In this document: piece after piece, positions 8,730-18,114 of the stretch
How the letters are laid out: every line of letters starts with the position of its first letter
Position numbering within the stretch: position 1 is the first letter of the stretch
From: Prevotella sp.
GTDB lineage: Bacteria > Bacteroidota > Bacteroidia > Bacteroidales > Bacteroidaceae
Length of the DNA: 32,420 nt
Reading direction: 5' to 3'
NCBI GenBank assembly: GCA_029054825.1
Contig: JAIDEM010000218.1
Location: forward strand, 1-32,420
The notes under the pieces: generated by a model
Seen by the model: the letters and a program-made list of their open reading frames with translations, nothing else
Told to the model about the DNA's origin: nothing
Database searches by the model: none
Translations under genes and position numbers: made by a program

Positions 8730-10016
8730 ATGAAAAAGAAAACCATCCTGTCGCTGATATTCTGTACCATGTGTGCCGTAACGGCTGTGCAGGCACAGAA
8801 CGCATTCACCCCACGTGAGCTGCAATCCATCAGTTGTGAGACTCCTGGACTGTTCGAACGCTCCTCAGCCTTTACCGTAGACTTCGGTCAGATGAGGGAG
8901 GCAGACTACTCTTTCCCGCTCCCTGTGGGCAAGGTAGACGGCATGCGCTCCAACTACCATATATCCATAAGCAGCAGCGAGGGAGATGCCGTGAAGTCGA
9001 TGTTCTCGGGCGTCGTGCGCTTCTCGCGCAATACGAAGCAGATGGGCAATACCATCGTTGTGCGCCATGACAACGGTCTGGAGACAGCCTACGGCAACAA
9101 TGCCCAGAACCTTGTGAAGGTAGGCGACCGTGTGAAGGCGGGTCAGACGATAGCTATCATAGGCACGCGCAACGGCAAGACATACTGTGAGTTTGCAGTC
9201 ATGGTCAACGGTGCACGCCTCAATCCTGAGACGCTGTTCGAATTGCGTAGCCATCGTCTGCGCCGCCAGACTCTCCTCTTCGAGAAACAGAGCGAGGGAG
9301 TGCTCATAAAGGTATTGACTGAGGAGAAGGAGCAGACCTTGAAGAAGCAGGCAGGACGCCGTCCGCCGCAGCGAGGAAACATGACACAGACGCAGCATGT
9401 CAAGGTGCAGCAGGAGACCTCTGCAAGTCAGAAGTATGCCAAGAACACCCAGTATGTGGCAAAGCTGCAGGACGACGAATCGCTGGACATAGATGAATTT
9501 CAGGCTATACAGCTTGAGGACAAGGTGAAGTCCTCACAGCGCACGGCAAAGGAGTTCGCTATCAACTTTGCCAGTCTCAAGGATGACGAGTGGGCTTATC
9601 CTATGAAGGGCGGCCGCGTCATCAGTCCTTTCGGCGGTAAACGCCGTCATGCCGGTACTGACATAAAGACGAAGGCTGGCGACCCCGTCTATGCCGCCTT
9701 TGACGGTCAGGTGGTGCTTTCCGGCAGGCATTACGGTTATGGGCTCTGCATCATCCTGCGCCACGGCAATGGCATGGAGACGCTCTACAGCCATCAGTCG
9801 AAGAATATCGTGAAGGTTGGCGACTGGGTGAAGGCTGGACAGCAGATAGGTGTCGTTGGACGCACAGGGCGTGCTACAACCGAGCACTGCCACTTTGAAT
9901 GCCGCATCAACGGTCGCCCGTTTGACAGCGTGAAAATATTCGACCATGCCAAGAACCGTCTCCGTAAGGTCATCCTTACCTATCGCAATGGCCGCATATA
10001 TGTGTCTAATGAATAG
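8730..10016 (+). CDS. Secreted M23 (LytM) peptidase-family protein with two M23 domains
   Basis: Signal peptide; second domain SPFGGKRRHAGTDI...EHCHFECRING has H..D and HxH metal ligands; first domain shares the fold signature but lacks them. Confidence 0.92.
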   Translation: MKKKTILSLIFCTMCAVTAVQAQNAFTPRELQSISCETPGLFERSSAFTVDFGQMREADYSFPLPVGKVDGMRSNYHISISSSEGDAVKSMFSGVVRFSRNTKQMGNTIVVRHDNGLETAYGNNAQNLVKVGDRVKAGQTIAIIGTRNGKTYCEFAVMVNGARLNPETLFELRSHRLRRQTLLFEKQSEGVLIKVLTEEKEQTLKKQAGRRPPQRGNMTQTQHVKVQQETSASQKYAKNTQYVAKLQDDESLDIDEFQAIQLEDKVKSSQRTAKEFAINFASLKDDEWAYPMKGGRVISPFGGKRRHAGTDIKTKAGDPVYAAFDGQVVLSGRHYGYGLCIILRHGNGMETLYSHQSKNIVKVGDWVKAGQQIGVVGRTGRATTEHCHFECRINGRPFDSVKIFDHAKNRLRKVILTYRNGRIYVSNE

Positions 10017-10125
10017 TACGAGACACTAAGTTCCGTGTGCGGAGATGAAACGGACTTTCCGCCCTGTCTGTCAAGTAGGGAAGGGGCGGTTTCGGTATCA
10101 AGAGAGTTTTATATGCCCTGAAAGG

Positions 10126-10167
10126 AAAATCCGGATTGCCTGGCTTATTGCCGGCAATCCGGATTTT
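10126..10167. terminator. Bidirectional intrinsic terminator between convergent genes
   Basis: AAAATCCGGATTGCC (10126-10140) and GGCAATCCGGATTTT (10153-10167), perfect 15-bp dyad with A/T flanks. Confidence 0.85.
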
Positions 10168-10219
10168 TTCTGGTTAATAAAGATATGTCATCTTCTATCT
10201 TTCAGGATGTGGTTGGGCA

Positions 10220-10414
10220 TCAGTCGAGATCGCCCCATATTCCTCCTCCTCCGCTTTCATCTTCAGACCATTCGGTATTTCCTGCGATAGACGGTGGTAT
10301 GATATATTCCGAGTCATCTCCATTATCCTTTATGGCATAAGACAAGCAGATGATGTCGGCAGGCTCTGTCTTTATGATTTCGATGACAGGCTTTATATAT
10401 TTTCTCCTTTTCAT
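10220..10414 (-). CDS. Small KYIKP-type protein of unknown function (64 aa)
   Basis: MKRRKYIKPVIEIIKTEPADIICLSYAIKDNGDDSEYIIPPSIAGNTEWSEDESGGGGIWGDLD; starts 7 bp after the stop of the large surface protein, same strand. Confidence 0.7.
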   Translation of the reverse strand: MKRRKYIKPVIEIIKTEPADIICLSYAIKDNGDDSEYIIPPSIAGNTEWSEDESGGGGIWGDLD

Positions 10415-10421
10415 TTTTTTC

Positions 10422-13400
10422 TTATTTTATCAGTATTCTCTTTCCGTTTACAATATATATGCCATTAGGAAGGTCGAACAGCTTTCCGGTCGTGCCGATA
10501 CAGTGTCCTGCGGTATCATATACCATGCTCTGAGACGGCATCTTGTCAACCGCCGTACCTGATATGTATGTCGTGCCTCCATCACCTGCAATGACCTTGA
10601 AAGGCATGTGTTTGAGGGAGCTTCCTCCGAATGTCTCTTCTATCCAGAAGCGGAAGCCTTTCATCTTCGCACTGTTGGTGATATTCCACAGTTTTCCTCC
10701 ACTGAAAGCATATATATTCGCAGGAATCTGTTGGTCATAGTTGTATGTCCCGAAGAACTGTACTTTATGTGTGGCAGTGCTGTTGCTGTATTCTTCAGAA
10801 GGTTCATCTTCGTTTTCCCTGCTGTAACTTACTCCATCTATATAGTAGATGTCGCCGCTATTGTATGGTGTTCCATCAGAGAAGGCGTCCCATCCGTCAC
10901 CGGCCGTCTTAGTGTAATCAGGCTTTCGTATTGTCTCTATTATATAGAAACTGCCAGCTTTTATTACAGGCCCGTCGTCATTTGCCGGGACATCAATCTT
11001 CTGGAATACAAGCATGTCACCCTCCATGCCACGCACTTCTGCAAGACGTGTGTCATTGCCAAAGGCGTTGCGTACTTGCAGTCCGGTGAGACTTACCGGC
11101 AGCACGATAGAACTCCAGAGGTTGTCGCCTATGTTTTCTCCCCTGTTGAATGTCCTGTGGAGCAGGAGGCGTGCCTTGTCATAGTCTTTCTCCTTCCTCA
11201 TCTCATCTGTAATCTCCTCATTGAGTATGAGGTCCTCCTGACAGGAGTTTTCGTCCATATTGTCAGGAACGCCGTCACCGTCGGTATCGTCACGGACAAA
11301 CACTCCATATATCTTGATGAAGTCCAGGGCGTCAAGTACTCCGGAGAATTCTATGCCGACCTCGTCGAAGTCTTTCTCCGTATTCATTATAATAAGACGT
11401 TTATCGCCTGCACCGATGACGCTTACGCCAAGCACGTTCCAGTCCTGTTGCTCTTCCTGTTTCCCGCCGTTGAGGTATGTTGTCATTTTCATCCATTTAC
11501 CGACACCTACTGATGCGGTATATGTCTTGTTGTCTATCACGAATCCCACTTGAGTGTGCTTCCTGTAGGTATGTCCGAGATTCACGGCATATATTGCTCC
11601 ACCAGCCGAAACGGTCTTTGCGAGTGTGAGTGGAGTTTCAAGGTCATTGTCTATGAGATTTGTCAGCGGATGTGTTACATTGGCAACGCTCAGTACATTG
11701 ACATTCTTCATCCTCTCGATGTTGAGCGACGCTCCTGTCTCTACCGATACAACCTTCACGCCTGCAAGCGGTGTGGCAGGATTATCCTCCTCGGCTGCGA
11801 AGGCATAGAAGATGTTGAGCTTTGATATAGTGAGATTGAGCACACCCTCTTTCCACAACTGGAATTCATCGATGTCTTCTGCATCGTCAGGCACGATGAC
11901 CGAATAGCGCATCTTCTCTGCCTTTGAACTTCCTATGAGTCCTAACGATACGGCGTTGGACTCTTCTACAGGTTTGTTGAAAACTTCCTGCCCGTTTTTG
12001 AAGCCGCGTATGCAGAAGAATTTCAGAGCGTCAAGTCCAAGTCCTTCCGAGCGTGTCTCTACCATAAAGCCCACACGCTTCAGCTTCTTGCCTGGCATCA
12101 TATCCTTTATGGCATTACCGTCCTTTGTCCTAACACCTGTAATCATGATGTTCTCCGCGAGTCCCAGTCCGCCTGTGTCTTGGGCGTAGGCTCCGGTCTG
12201 TGCATTGAGTATATTGCTCGGGTCGCTCAGGTCATCGATGTTTATGAGTGCTCCGGATACTCCGTGCGTGTTTGTCGACAGCATGTAAACTTCATCAGAG
12301 ACATTATAAAGAGGCTTGTCGTCAATTGTCATATCTATGTCGTCCATGCCGCGGTGTATGGTCAATGTCTCTGTGCAGTGGCAGTCCTTCACGGATGTTG
12401 CGGTCACCACGTAGTCGCCGTTTACCGTCATGCCGGTAATGTTTCCCTCGCTGTCTATTACAGCGTTGGCACCTTCAGGCTGTGATGTGATGGCGTAAGT
12501 GACATCGATGTCCGCAGCCTTTGTCACCTTGTATGTCGTCTCGGTATCGCAGATGTGTGCATCGGCAGAAAGGCGCATGTCGCAACGGTGGCTGACGGCA
12601 TCGGGAGTACGTACGTATGCGTACTGTATCTTCATGCCTCCGATGCCTACGCTTCCCTGCTGCAACTCTGCACCATAGCAGTCCTGATTGACACGAATCT
12701 CAATGTCACCGCTATTGCCGCCTGTCAGTGATACTTTAAGAATGTCGCCCGAGACGGTGATGCCATCACCCCAGATGTCTTCTTCCTTCTTGCCAATTAT
12801 TTTCTTCCCAAGATAAAGTTTTATGGTCTTTCCTCCAATGTTCAGGACGTCTGTAGCATTGGCATAATGAAAGCCGAAGACGGTACCGGCCTTGAAGGGT
12901 GCTTCGTTGTTGCTGCTTTCAGGATTATAATTTCTCGGCATAGCCTTGACAGTCGCGTGTCCGCCTCCGACACCTACTGAAACAAAGTTTACTCCATTTT
13001 CCAAGTCCTCGTCAATGAGTTCTTTGGTATTCGCAATGTCGGAACTCTCCGCCTCAAGGACAAGGTCCTTCCCGAAGTCCTTGTTGAAAGCCTGTATGCC
13101 CTCTGCAGAGTTTACAAGATTGTACTGCTTAGCTTTTCCTACAAAGGCATATTTCACTCTCGTGTTTGCAATCAGTTCGAGCTTTACTCCTCCGGCAGGC
13201 ATGAGACATACCTCGTCAAACTCTTCCGGGGCCTCTACCGAGAGCGTTGTGGTCACGTCTTTGGAACCGGGAATCTTTATTAGCGAAAGACTGAGTGCAC
13301 CGGCATTCTGCCCTTCCGTGACAGGTATAGGGTCGCCAATCTTCTCCCCGTCGCGGTAGAACTGTATGGCGTATGCCTTTATCACGTCAAGCGAGAGGAG

Positions 13401-13799
13401 GCTGCCCTCGGCACTTGCAATGACAAATCCGGCTGTTGTTCCTGCCGAATAATGATTTTTCATGTCGCGGATGCTTACGACAGGAGCCACACCGACACCG
13501 ACGCTGACACCTCCGGGGAATGATGCCGTATTGCTCAAGTCCTCGTCCACCAGGTTGTCAAGGTCGTTTGCCCATGCACCGACATCTACAGTGCTTACGA
13601 GCATATTCACTTCGCATCCGTCACCGGCAAGCGCACGGCGACCGTTCAGATAGTGCTCTCCTGCCGGATCCGTCTGTTGCCATACAGGTTTCTTCATATC
13701 CTGTGATGCTGCATCGGCAACACCTGAGCATAGACAGATACATAGCAACACGTATCTGAAGACATGATTGTAGTACTTTGAAAACAATTTGAAGTCCAT
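10422..13799 (-). CDS. Large exported surface protein with four related modules, a Ca-binding-like DTDGDGVPD motif and a putative T9SS-type C-terminal sorting domain
   Basis: 1125-aa ORF; N-terminal hydrophobic leader; repeated N(L/E)(V/I)D(E/N)DL ... GF ... FDEV ... K(I/V)xYAFV pattern; C-terminus VYDTAGHCIGTTGKLFDLPNGIYIVNGKRILIK. Confidence 0.85.
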   Translation of the reverse strand: MDFKLFSKYYNHVFRYVLLCICLCSGVADAASQDMKKPVWQQTDPAGEHYLNGRRALAGDGCEVNMLVSTVDVGAWANDLDNLVDEDLSNTASFPGGVSVGVGVAPVVSIRDMKNHYSAGTTAGFVIASAEGSLLSLDVIKAYAIQFYRDGEKIGDPIPVTEGQNAGALSLSLIKIPGSKDVTTTLSVEAPEEFDEVCLMPAGGVKLELIANTRVKYAFVGKAKQYNLVNSAEGIQAFNKDFGKDLVLEAESSDIANTKELIDEDLENGVNFVSVGVGGGHATVKAMPRNYNPESSNNEAPFKAGTVFGFHYANATDVLNIGGKTIKLYLGKKIIGKKEEDIWGDGITVSGDILKVSLTGGNSGDIEIRVNQDCYGAELQQGSVGIGGMKIQYAYVRTPDAVSHRCDMRLSADAHICDTETTYKVTKAADIDVTYAITSQPEGANAVIDSEGNITGMTVNGDYVVTATSVKDCHCTETLTIHRGMDDIDMTIDDKPLYNVSDEVYMLSTNTHGVSGALINIDDLSDPSNILNAQTGAYAQDTGGLGLAENIMITGVRTKDGNAIKDMMPGKKLKRVGFMVETRSEGLGLDALKFFCIRGFKNGQEVFNKPVEESNAVSLGLIGSSKAEKMRYSVIVPDDAEDIDEFQLWKEGVLNLTISKLNIFYAFAAEEDNPATPLAGVKVVSVETGASLNIERMKNVNVLSVANVTHPLTNLIDNDLETPLTLAKTVSAGGAIYAVNLGHTYRKHTQVGFVIDNKTYTASVGVGKWMKMTTYLNGGKQEEQQDWNVLGVSVIGAGDKRLIIMNTEKDFDEVGIEFSGVLDALDFIKIYGVFVRDDTDGDGVPDNMDENSCQEDLILNEEITDEMRKEKDYDKARLLLHRTFNRGENIGDNLWSSIVLPVSLTGLQVRNAFGNDTRLAEVRGMEGDMLVFQKIDVPANDDGPVIKAGSFYIIETIRKPDYTKTAGDGWDAFSDGTPYNSGDIYYIDGVSYSRENEDEPSEEYSNSTATHKVQFFGTYNYDQQIPANIYAFSGGKLWNITNSAKMKGFRFWIEETFGGSSLKHMPFKVIAGDGGTTYISGTAVDKMPSQSMVYDTAGHCIGTTGKLFDLPNGIYIVNGKRILIK

Positions 13800-14237
13800 A
13801 AACTATGAAAAATAATTACACCTAAAATTTATATTATCTATATAGTTCCAAGCGCCTGCAAGCCTTGTCGGCCGGCAAAATAGCCTTCACGCAGACCCTA
13901 CCATTATCCTCATTATCCTGTGCCTTTTTTTTTAGCGTGTGCAAAATTAGTCAAATACTGACATGTATGGTTGTTTAGTTAATGCATATTAATATTAGGG
14001 GGGGGTAATTTGCATTATTTAATACTCTGCGCCGCATGTTTCTGTGATATTCATCTCTATTGAAGGAGAATGTGCTGGTGGAGCAGTGTGTCGAGACTGC
14101 CATGATATGAGCCCCGGACTGACGATGTCCGCTTCCCTTTTCGGGGACTCAGCCCGTGGCTGTCGATGCCTTGCATCATTACATTGTAATCCTCTTCCAT
14201 GCCAAGCGGATGGAGACTATGTAGAGGGGCATATCCC

Positions 14238-14318
14238 AAGGGTGACCTTTTACGTTATGAAAGGTCACCTTTGGCATTGTAAAGTGTCACCCTTTGCATA
14301 GTGAAAGGTCACCCTTTC
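14238..14318. repeat. Second REP-like cluster of AAAGGTNACCTTT-type palindromes
   Basis: AAGGGTGACCTTTTACGTTATGAAAGGTCACCTTTGGCATTGTAAAGTGTCACCCTTTGCATAGTGAAAGGTCACCCTTTCC. Confidence 0.8.
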
Positions 14319-15282
14319 CACAGCAAGGAATCTCTCTCCACATCCCTTGTTTCGTCTATGCGTGCCTTTATCTTTTCCTGGCGGAGGTCAGGAGTGCCGG
14401 AACGCCGTCGTTTGTGGGGCAGTGTGTCTCTCATCGCCGTAGAGGCGGCACTGGAGCAGGGGTGGGTATATGTGTTGGCATGACTATGTGTCAGTCTTCG
14501 GCAATGAGCTGTGCCCCATGTATATGCTCCAGAATACTTACATGAGTGCAGGCAGTCTCGGTAGGCGAGGATATGGATGTTTTTATTCTGACATTACCAA
14601 GTAAAATGATAAAAAATATTAAAAACGCAAGGAAATGCATTATGCTGTTCTCATATTCCGATAAATATCCTTATTTTTGCATAGACTCTATGTGTCAGTG
14701 CTGTCTGCAACAGCGAGATGCACTCTCCATCTGCAAAAGAAAGCTGATGTGGTAAAGGTTCACATCTTTTCCCTGTTATGGTTCGGAGCGAGTTCCGGAC
14801 TGCAGGGCGAAGCTCTTTTCCCCACGCCGAGTCTGTCACGGAATGGTGCGTGGCATCATGAAGTATGACGGTCTGGGCGGGAGAATATAGAGTCACTATA
14901 TTTTAGGAAGCGTTTGCACGCGCTCTGTTCTTGACACTCTGAAATTCTCGCAAAATTTCTTGAAATAGTCGGAACATGGCAACGGTGAATGCTCATGGGA
15001 TGTTTTTTTATGGACATTCCTGTATGCGTGTCTTCATGGCATTACTGTATCCTGTACGTAATGCGCATGAGGGATTGGCGTATAGGGATGATTGTATAAA
15101 CACATCGGCGTGGGTTTCGCGTTGCTCGTTCAACTATTTCGGGCAATGCGAGAAGCCTCAGAGTGTGGAACGGGCAACAGGCACGGATCTCCACGCTTTT
15201 TTTGTATAGTCTCCGGTTCTTTCTCTTTTTCTTTCCACAGCTCTGGCGCAGGGAGACAGGCAGGGTGCAAAACTGTATAGCC

Positions 15283-16911
15283 ATGAAATGTTTTATGTCC
15301 ATGTCATGTGTTGCAGCGGCAGTAATGTTGCTGGTGTGTTGTATTGTTTCCTTGGATGCTGACGCGCAGGTCAAACGATTATTCACAGGTACGAAGACTG
15401 CGAAGATTGCGAGAAATGCCGCAAAAGGTGCCGCGGGAGCCGGTGCCATCCATGCTGCCGGTAACCTTCCACGCAATGTTTCTCAGGTGCATCCGCAAGT
15501 CGTACCCCGAGCAACACCTGTTGGGACGGCCGCTCCCCTACAAGCCCCTAAGCAGGTCCAAAGGCCTTTTTCCTTGCCTGTCTCGCTTCCAAAGCTGAAA
15601 GTCCCCGCCAATGTCGTTGCCCAGCGGACAGCCAAGATAGAGAAGCGTTTCCTCTCTTACGCCACGATAGAAAGCCAGTCAATAGACGACCCGGACCCGC
15701 TGTCGTTCCCCATGACGGAAGGGCAGAGGAAGATAGCCTCCCATATATATAATGAAATAAAGTCTTTCGGAGGCAATGGTGTCAAGGTGACTCTCTCCGA
15801 CGACCAGTATATCTATGTGGATATCCCCTCAAATATAAAGGAAGAAGTCCCCTCAATTCTCTTCATGGCACACATGGACGTCACGCCGGAAGCACCCGGC
15901 AAAGGGATAAAGCCGCAGGTGCACCGCAACTATGACGGCGGGACAATCACCCTCGGCAATGGCATCACCCTCAGTCCGGATATGCCTCAGGGCGCACATC
16001 TCAAGAATCTGAAAGGGAAGACCATCATCACGAGTGACGGCACGACGCTGCTCGGCGCAGACGACAAGACAGGCTGTGCGGTGCTTGTCACCATGCTGGA
16101 GGAAATCATCAGGAATCCGAAGTCCCGGCACGGACGCGTGATGGTGATGCTCTCGCAGAACGAGGATGTAGGCAAGGCCGCATACCGCTACGACTCGGAG
16201 GTGTTCGGGACGAGACCGGATATCGTCATAGACGTTGACGGCGACGACCCTCATGCGTTCTCTGTTGCCAACTTCACGGCTATAGGGCAGACAGTACGCT
16301 TCAAGGGAAACATGGCACACCCAAGCCACGGTCTTGAAAACAAATATGGTGATGCGCTCACAGCCTCGTCTTATTTCATCGGCAGCCTGCCGCCTTCGGT
16401 ACATCCGAGTGCGAGCGCCGGACGGAAAGGCTATATACACTGCTACTCCTGCGAGCATCCCAAGGACAGTATGGGCGAGGAAATCCGAGACGAATACATA
16501 GCGAAGATACGCCTCCGCTATTTCGACAAGAACGAGGGAGAGCCCCTGCGCCGGTATCTTGACAGCGCATTCGTGAAGACAAGCCGTGCCTTCCCTTTCG
16601 TGAAGGTGACACGAAGCGAACCGGCACTGCAATATGAGAACATCGCATACTCCATGCCGGAATACGTTCCACAGCTTATAACCATGGCCGCTGTAAAGGA
16701 ATTCATGGTTGCCGTTCCCCGTAATGAGCGTGGCGGCACAACCTCCGCAATGCTTTCAGCACGTATGCCCGACATGATTCCCGGCGGTCCATGCATCTAC
16801 TCCGGACAGCAAAGCGAGCACAGTATCTATGAATGGTGTTGTGTGGAGGAGATGGCGCAGATGGTCAGCGTGGTGGAAAACATAATTGGCGCTGTGGCAA
16901 AGATGAAATGA
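15283..16911 (+). CDS. Exported M20-family peptidase, PepT-like
   Basis: MAHMDVTPEAPGKGIKPQVHRNYDGGTITLGNG, LLGADDKTGCAV, MLSQNEDVGK, MAHPSHG; signal peptide-like N-terminus from the ATG at 15283. Confidence 0.85.
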   Translation: MKCFMSMSCVAAAVMLLVCCIVSLDADAQVKRLFTGTKTAKIARNAAKGAAGAGAIHAAGNLPRNVSQVHPQVVPRATPVGTAAPLQAPKQVQRPFSLPVSLPKLKVPANVVAQRTAKIEKRFLSYATIESQSIDDPDPLSFPMTEGQRKIASHIYNEIKSFGGNGVKVTLSDDQYIYVDIPSNIKEEVPSILFMAHMDVTPEAPGKGIKPQVHRNYDGGTITLGNGITLSPDMPQGAHLKNLKGKTIITSDGTTLLGADDKTGCAVLVTMLEEIIRNPKSRHGRVMVMLSQNEDVGKAAYRYDSEVFGTRPDIVIDVDGDDPHAFSVANFTAIGQTVRFKGNMAHPSHGLENKYGDALTASSYFIGSLPPSVHPSASAGRKGYIHCYSCEHPKDSMGEEIRDEYIAKIRLRYFDKNEGEPLRRYLDSAFVKTSRAFPFVKVTRSEPALQYENIAYSMPEYVPQLITMAAVKEFMVAVPRNERGGTTSAMLSARMPDMIPGGPCIYSGQQSEHSIYEWCCVEEMAQMVSVVENIIGAVAKMK

Positions 16912-16920
16912 ATCTTTTCA

Positions 16921-17123
16921 TATAAGTAAGTCACTAAAATTAAACGATACTATCTATTATAAAGCACGTCTTTACATCTTGTATGTATAAACCTTGTTCT
17001 TTTTGGCTGTTTCCGCCTTATCACTCAGTCGCATAGCCCGCTATGCTCCTTCGTTCCAAGACGAAAACATCTCAAAAATACCAAAGATTTATACTATACA
17101 TTAATTTTTGTGACCTACTTATA
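16921..17123. mobile_element. MITE-like element, about 203 bp, with 23-bp terminal inverted repeats
   Basis: TATAAGTAAGTCACTAAAATTAA (16921-16943) versus reverse complement of 17101-17123 TATAAGTAGGTCACAAAAATTAA (21/23 identical); no ORF inside. Confidence 0.75.
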
Positions 17124-17157
17124 ATAAACATGTATAATAAAAACAAACAACAAAAAG

Positions 17158-18078
17158 ATGAAAAGTAAAAGTTTCAAGACATGGACAATTCTCCTCTCAT
17201 TGCTTCTTGCTGCAAGTATGGAGATGAAAGCGCAGGATGTAATCAACTATTTCTACATGAAAGACGAGGTATGCCCACCAGTGACATTGAGTACATCAGA
17301 CGGAACAAAAGTGGTAAATAATGGAGACAGAATAGATGGAAAGATAAGTATATATTCCGCAACGGATTGCAACGGCAATAAAATCCTGGACATATCTTCC
17401 GACAAGACATCAATAAGGACAGGGCAACCGACCGTCAATGAATATATATTCTCCACTCTTTACCCGACAACGGACAACAGTGCAGGCAGTTACAGTGAAG
17501 ACTATTATGCTGAGCCATACAGCAATTCGTCAGCTGGCAGTGACATAGGACATACTGTTGTGGAAAGCGTTAACAAATTGGCAGAAGGGATGGGAAACAT
17601 GGCACGCAACAGCAGTCCTGCAACAGGTTATCCGTATTTGGCCTTGGATTTGGGCATATCACGAATGTATGGTGAATTTGCACGCTTGCATTGCTGTCTT
17701 GGCGGAGATGCCGGTTTCCAGCTTTATGGAGGTATAGGTAAGGACTGGATTTTCAATGGTGATAACAAGGACAAGATGTCGTGGCATGCAGGATTGGGAT
17801 ATTACATGGTACTTGGATATTATGAAGACCAGCAGTTCGATTTCGGAATAACATATTCCGAGACAGCGGTAATAGCAGGCGGTGCCATCACATGCGATCT
17901 TGGCTATCGTTATTTCTTGGGAAGAGCAAGACGCCTTGGTTTCTTCGGTGGTATGGGCTTTGGTGTCGGTAATGTAAAAGACTGTTTTAAGGAAAGATAC
18001 GAAAATGAGAAATTCCCTGGCAAGTTTGTCTGGGATGTACAAGTGGGAGTTTGTGTCAAGATATTTGCAGGTAAATAG
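17158..18078 (+). CDS. Exported protein with C-terminal outer-membrane beta-barrel-like region
   Basis: Signal peptide MKSKSFKTWTILLSLLLAASMEMKAQ; aromatic/glycine alternating strands in the C-terminal half, ending in FVWDVQVGVCVKIFAGK. Confidence 0.65.
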   Translation: MKSKSFKTWTILLSLLLAASMEMKAQDVINYFYMKDEVCPPVTLSTSDGTKVVNNGDRIDGKISIYSATDCNGNKILDISSDKTSIRTGQPTVNEYIFSTLYPTTDNSAGSYSEDYYAEPYSNSSAGSDIGHTVVESVNKLAEGMGNMARNSSPATGYPYLALDLGISRMYGEFARLHCCLGGDAGFQLYGGIGKDWIFNGDNKDKMSWHAGLGYYMVLGYYEDQQFDFGITYSETAVIAGGAITCDLGYRYFLGRARRLGFFGGMGFGVGNVKDCFKERYENEKFPGKFVWDVQVGVCVKIFAGK

Positions 18079-18114
18079 TTCATTAAAGTTAATGACATTA
18101 AAAAAAGTAGTTTT

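Noticed and set aside
10608-11513. 301-aa + strand ORF inside the surface protein gene
   Set aside because: Antisense to the 1125-aa ORF; no recognisable domain.
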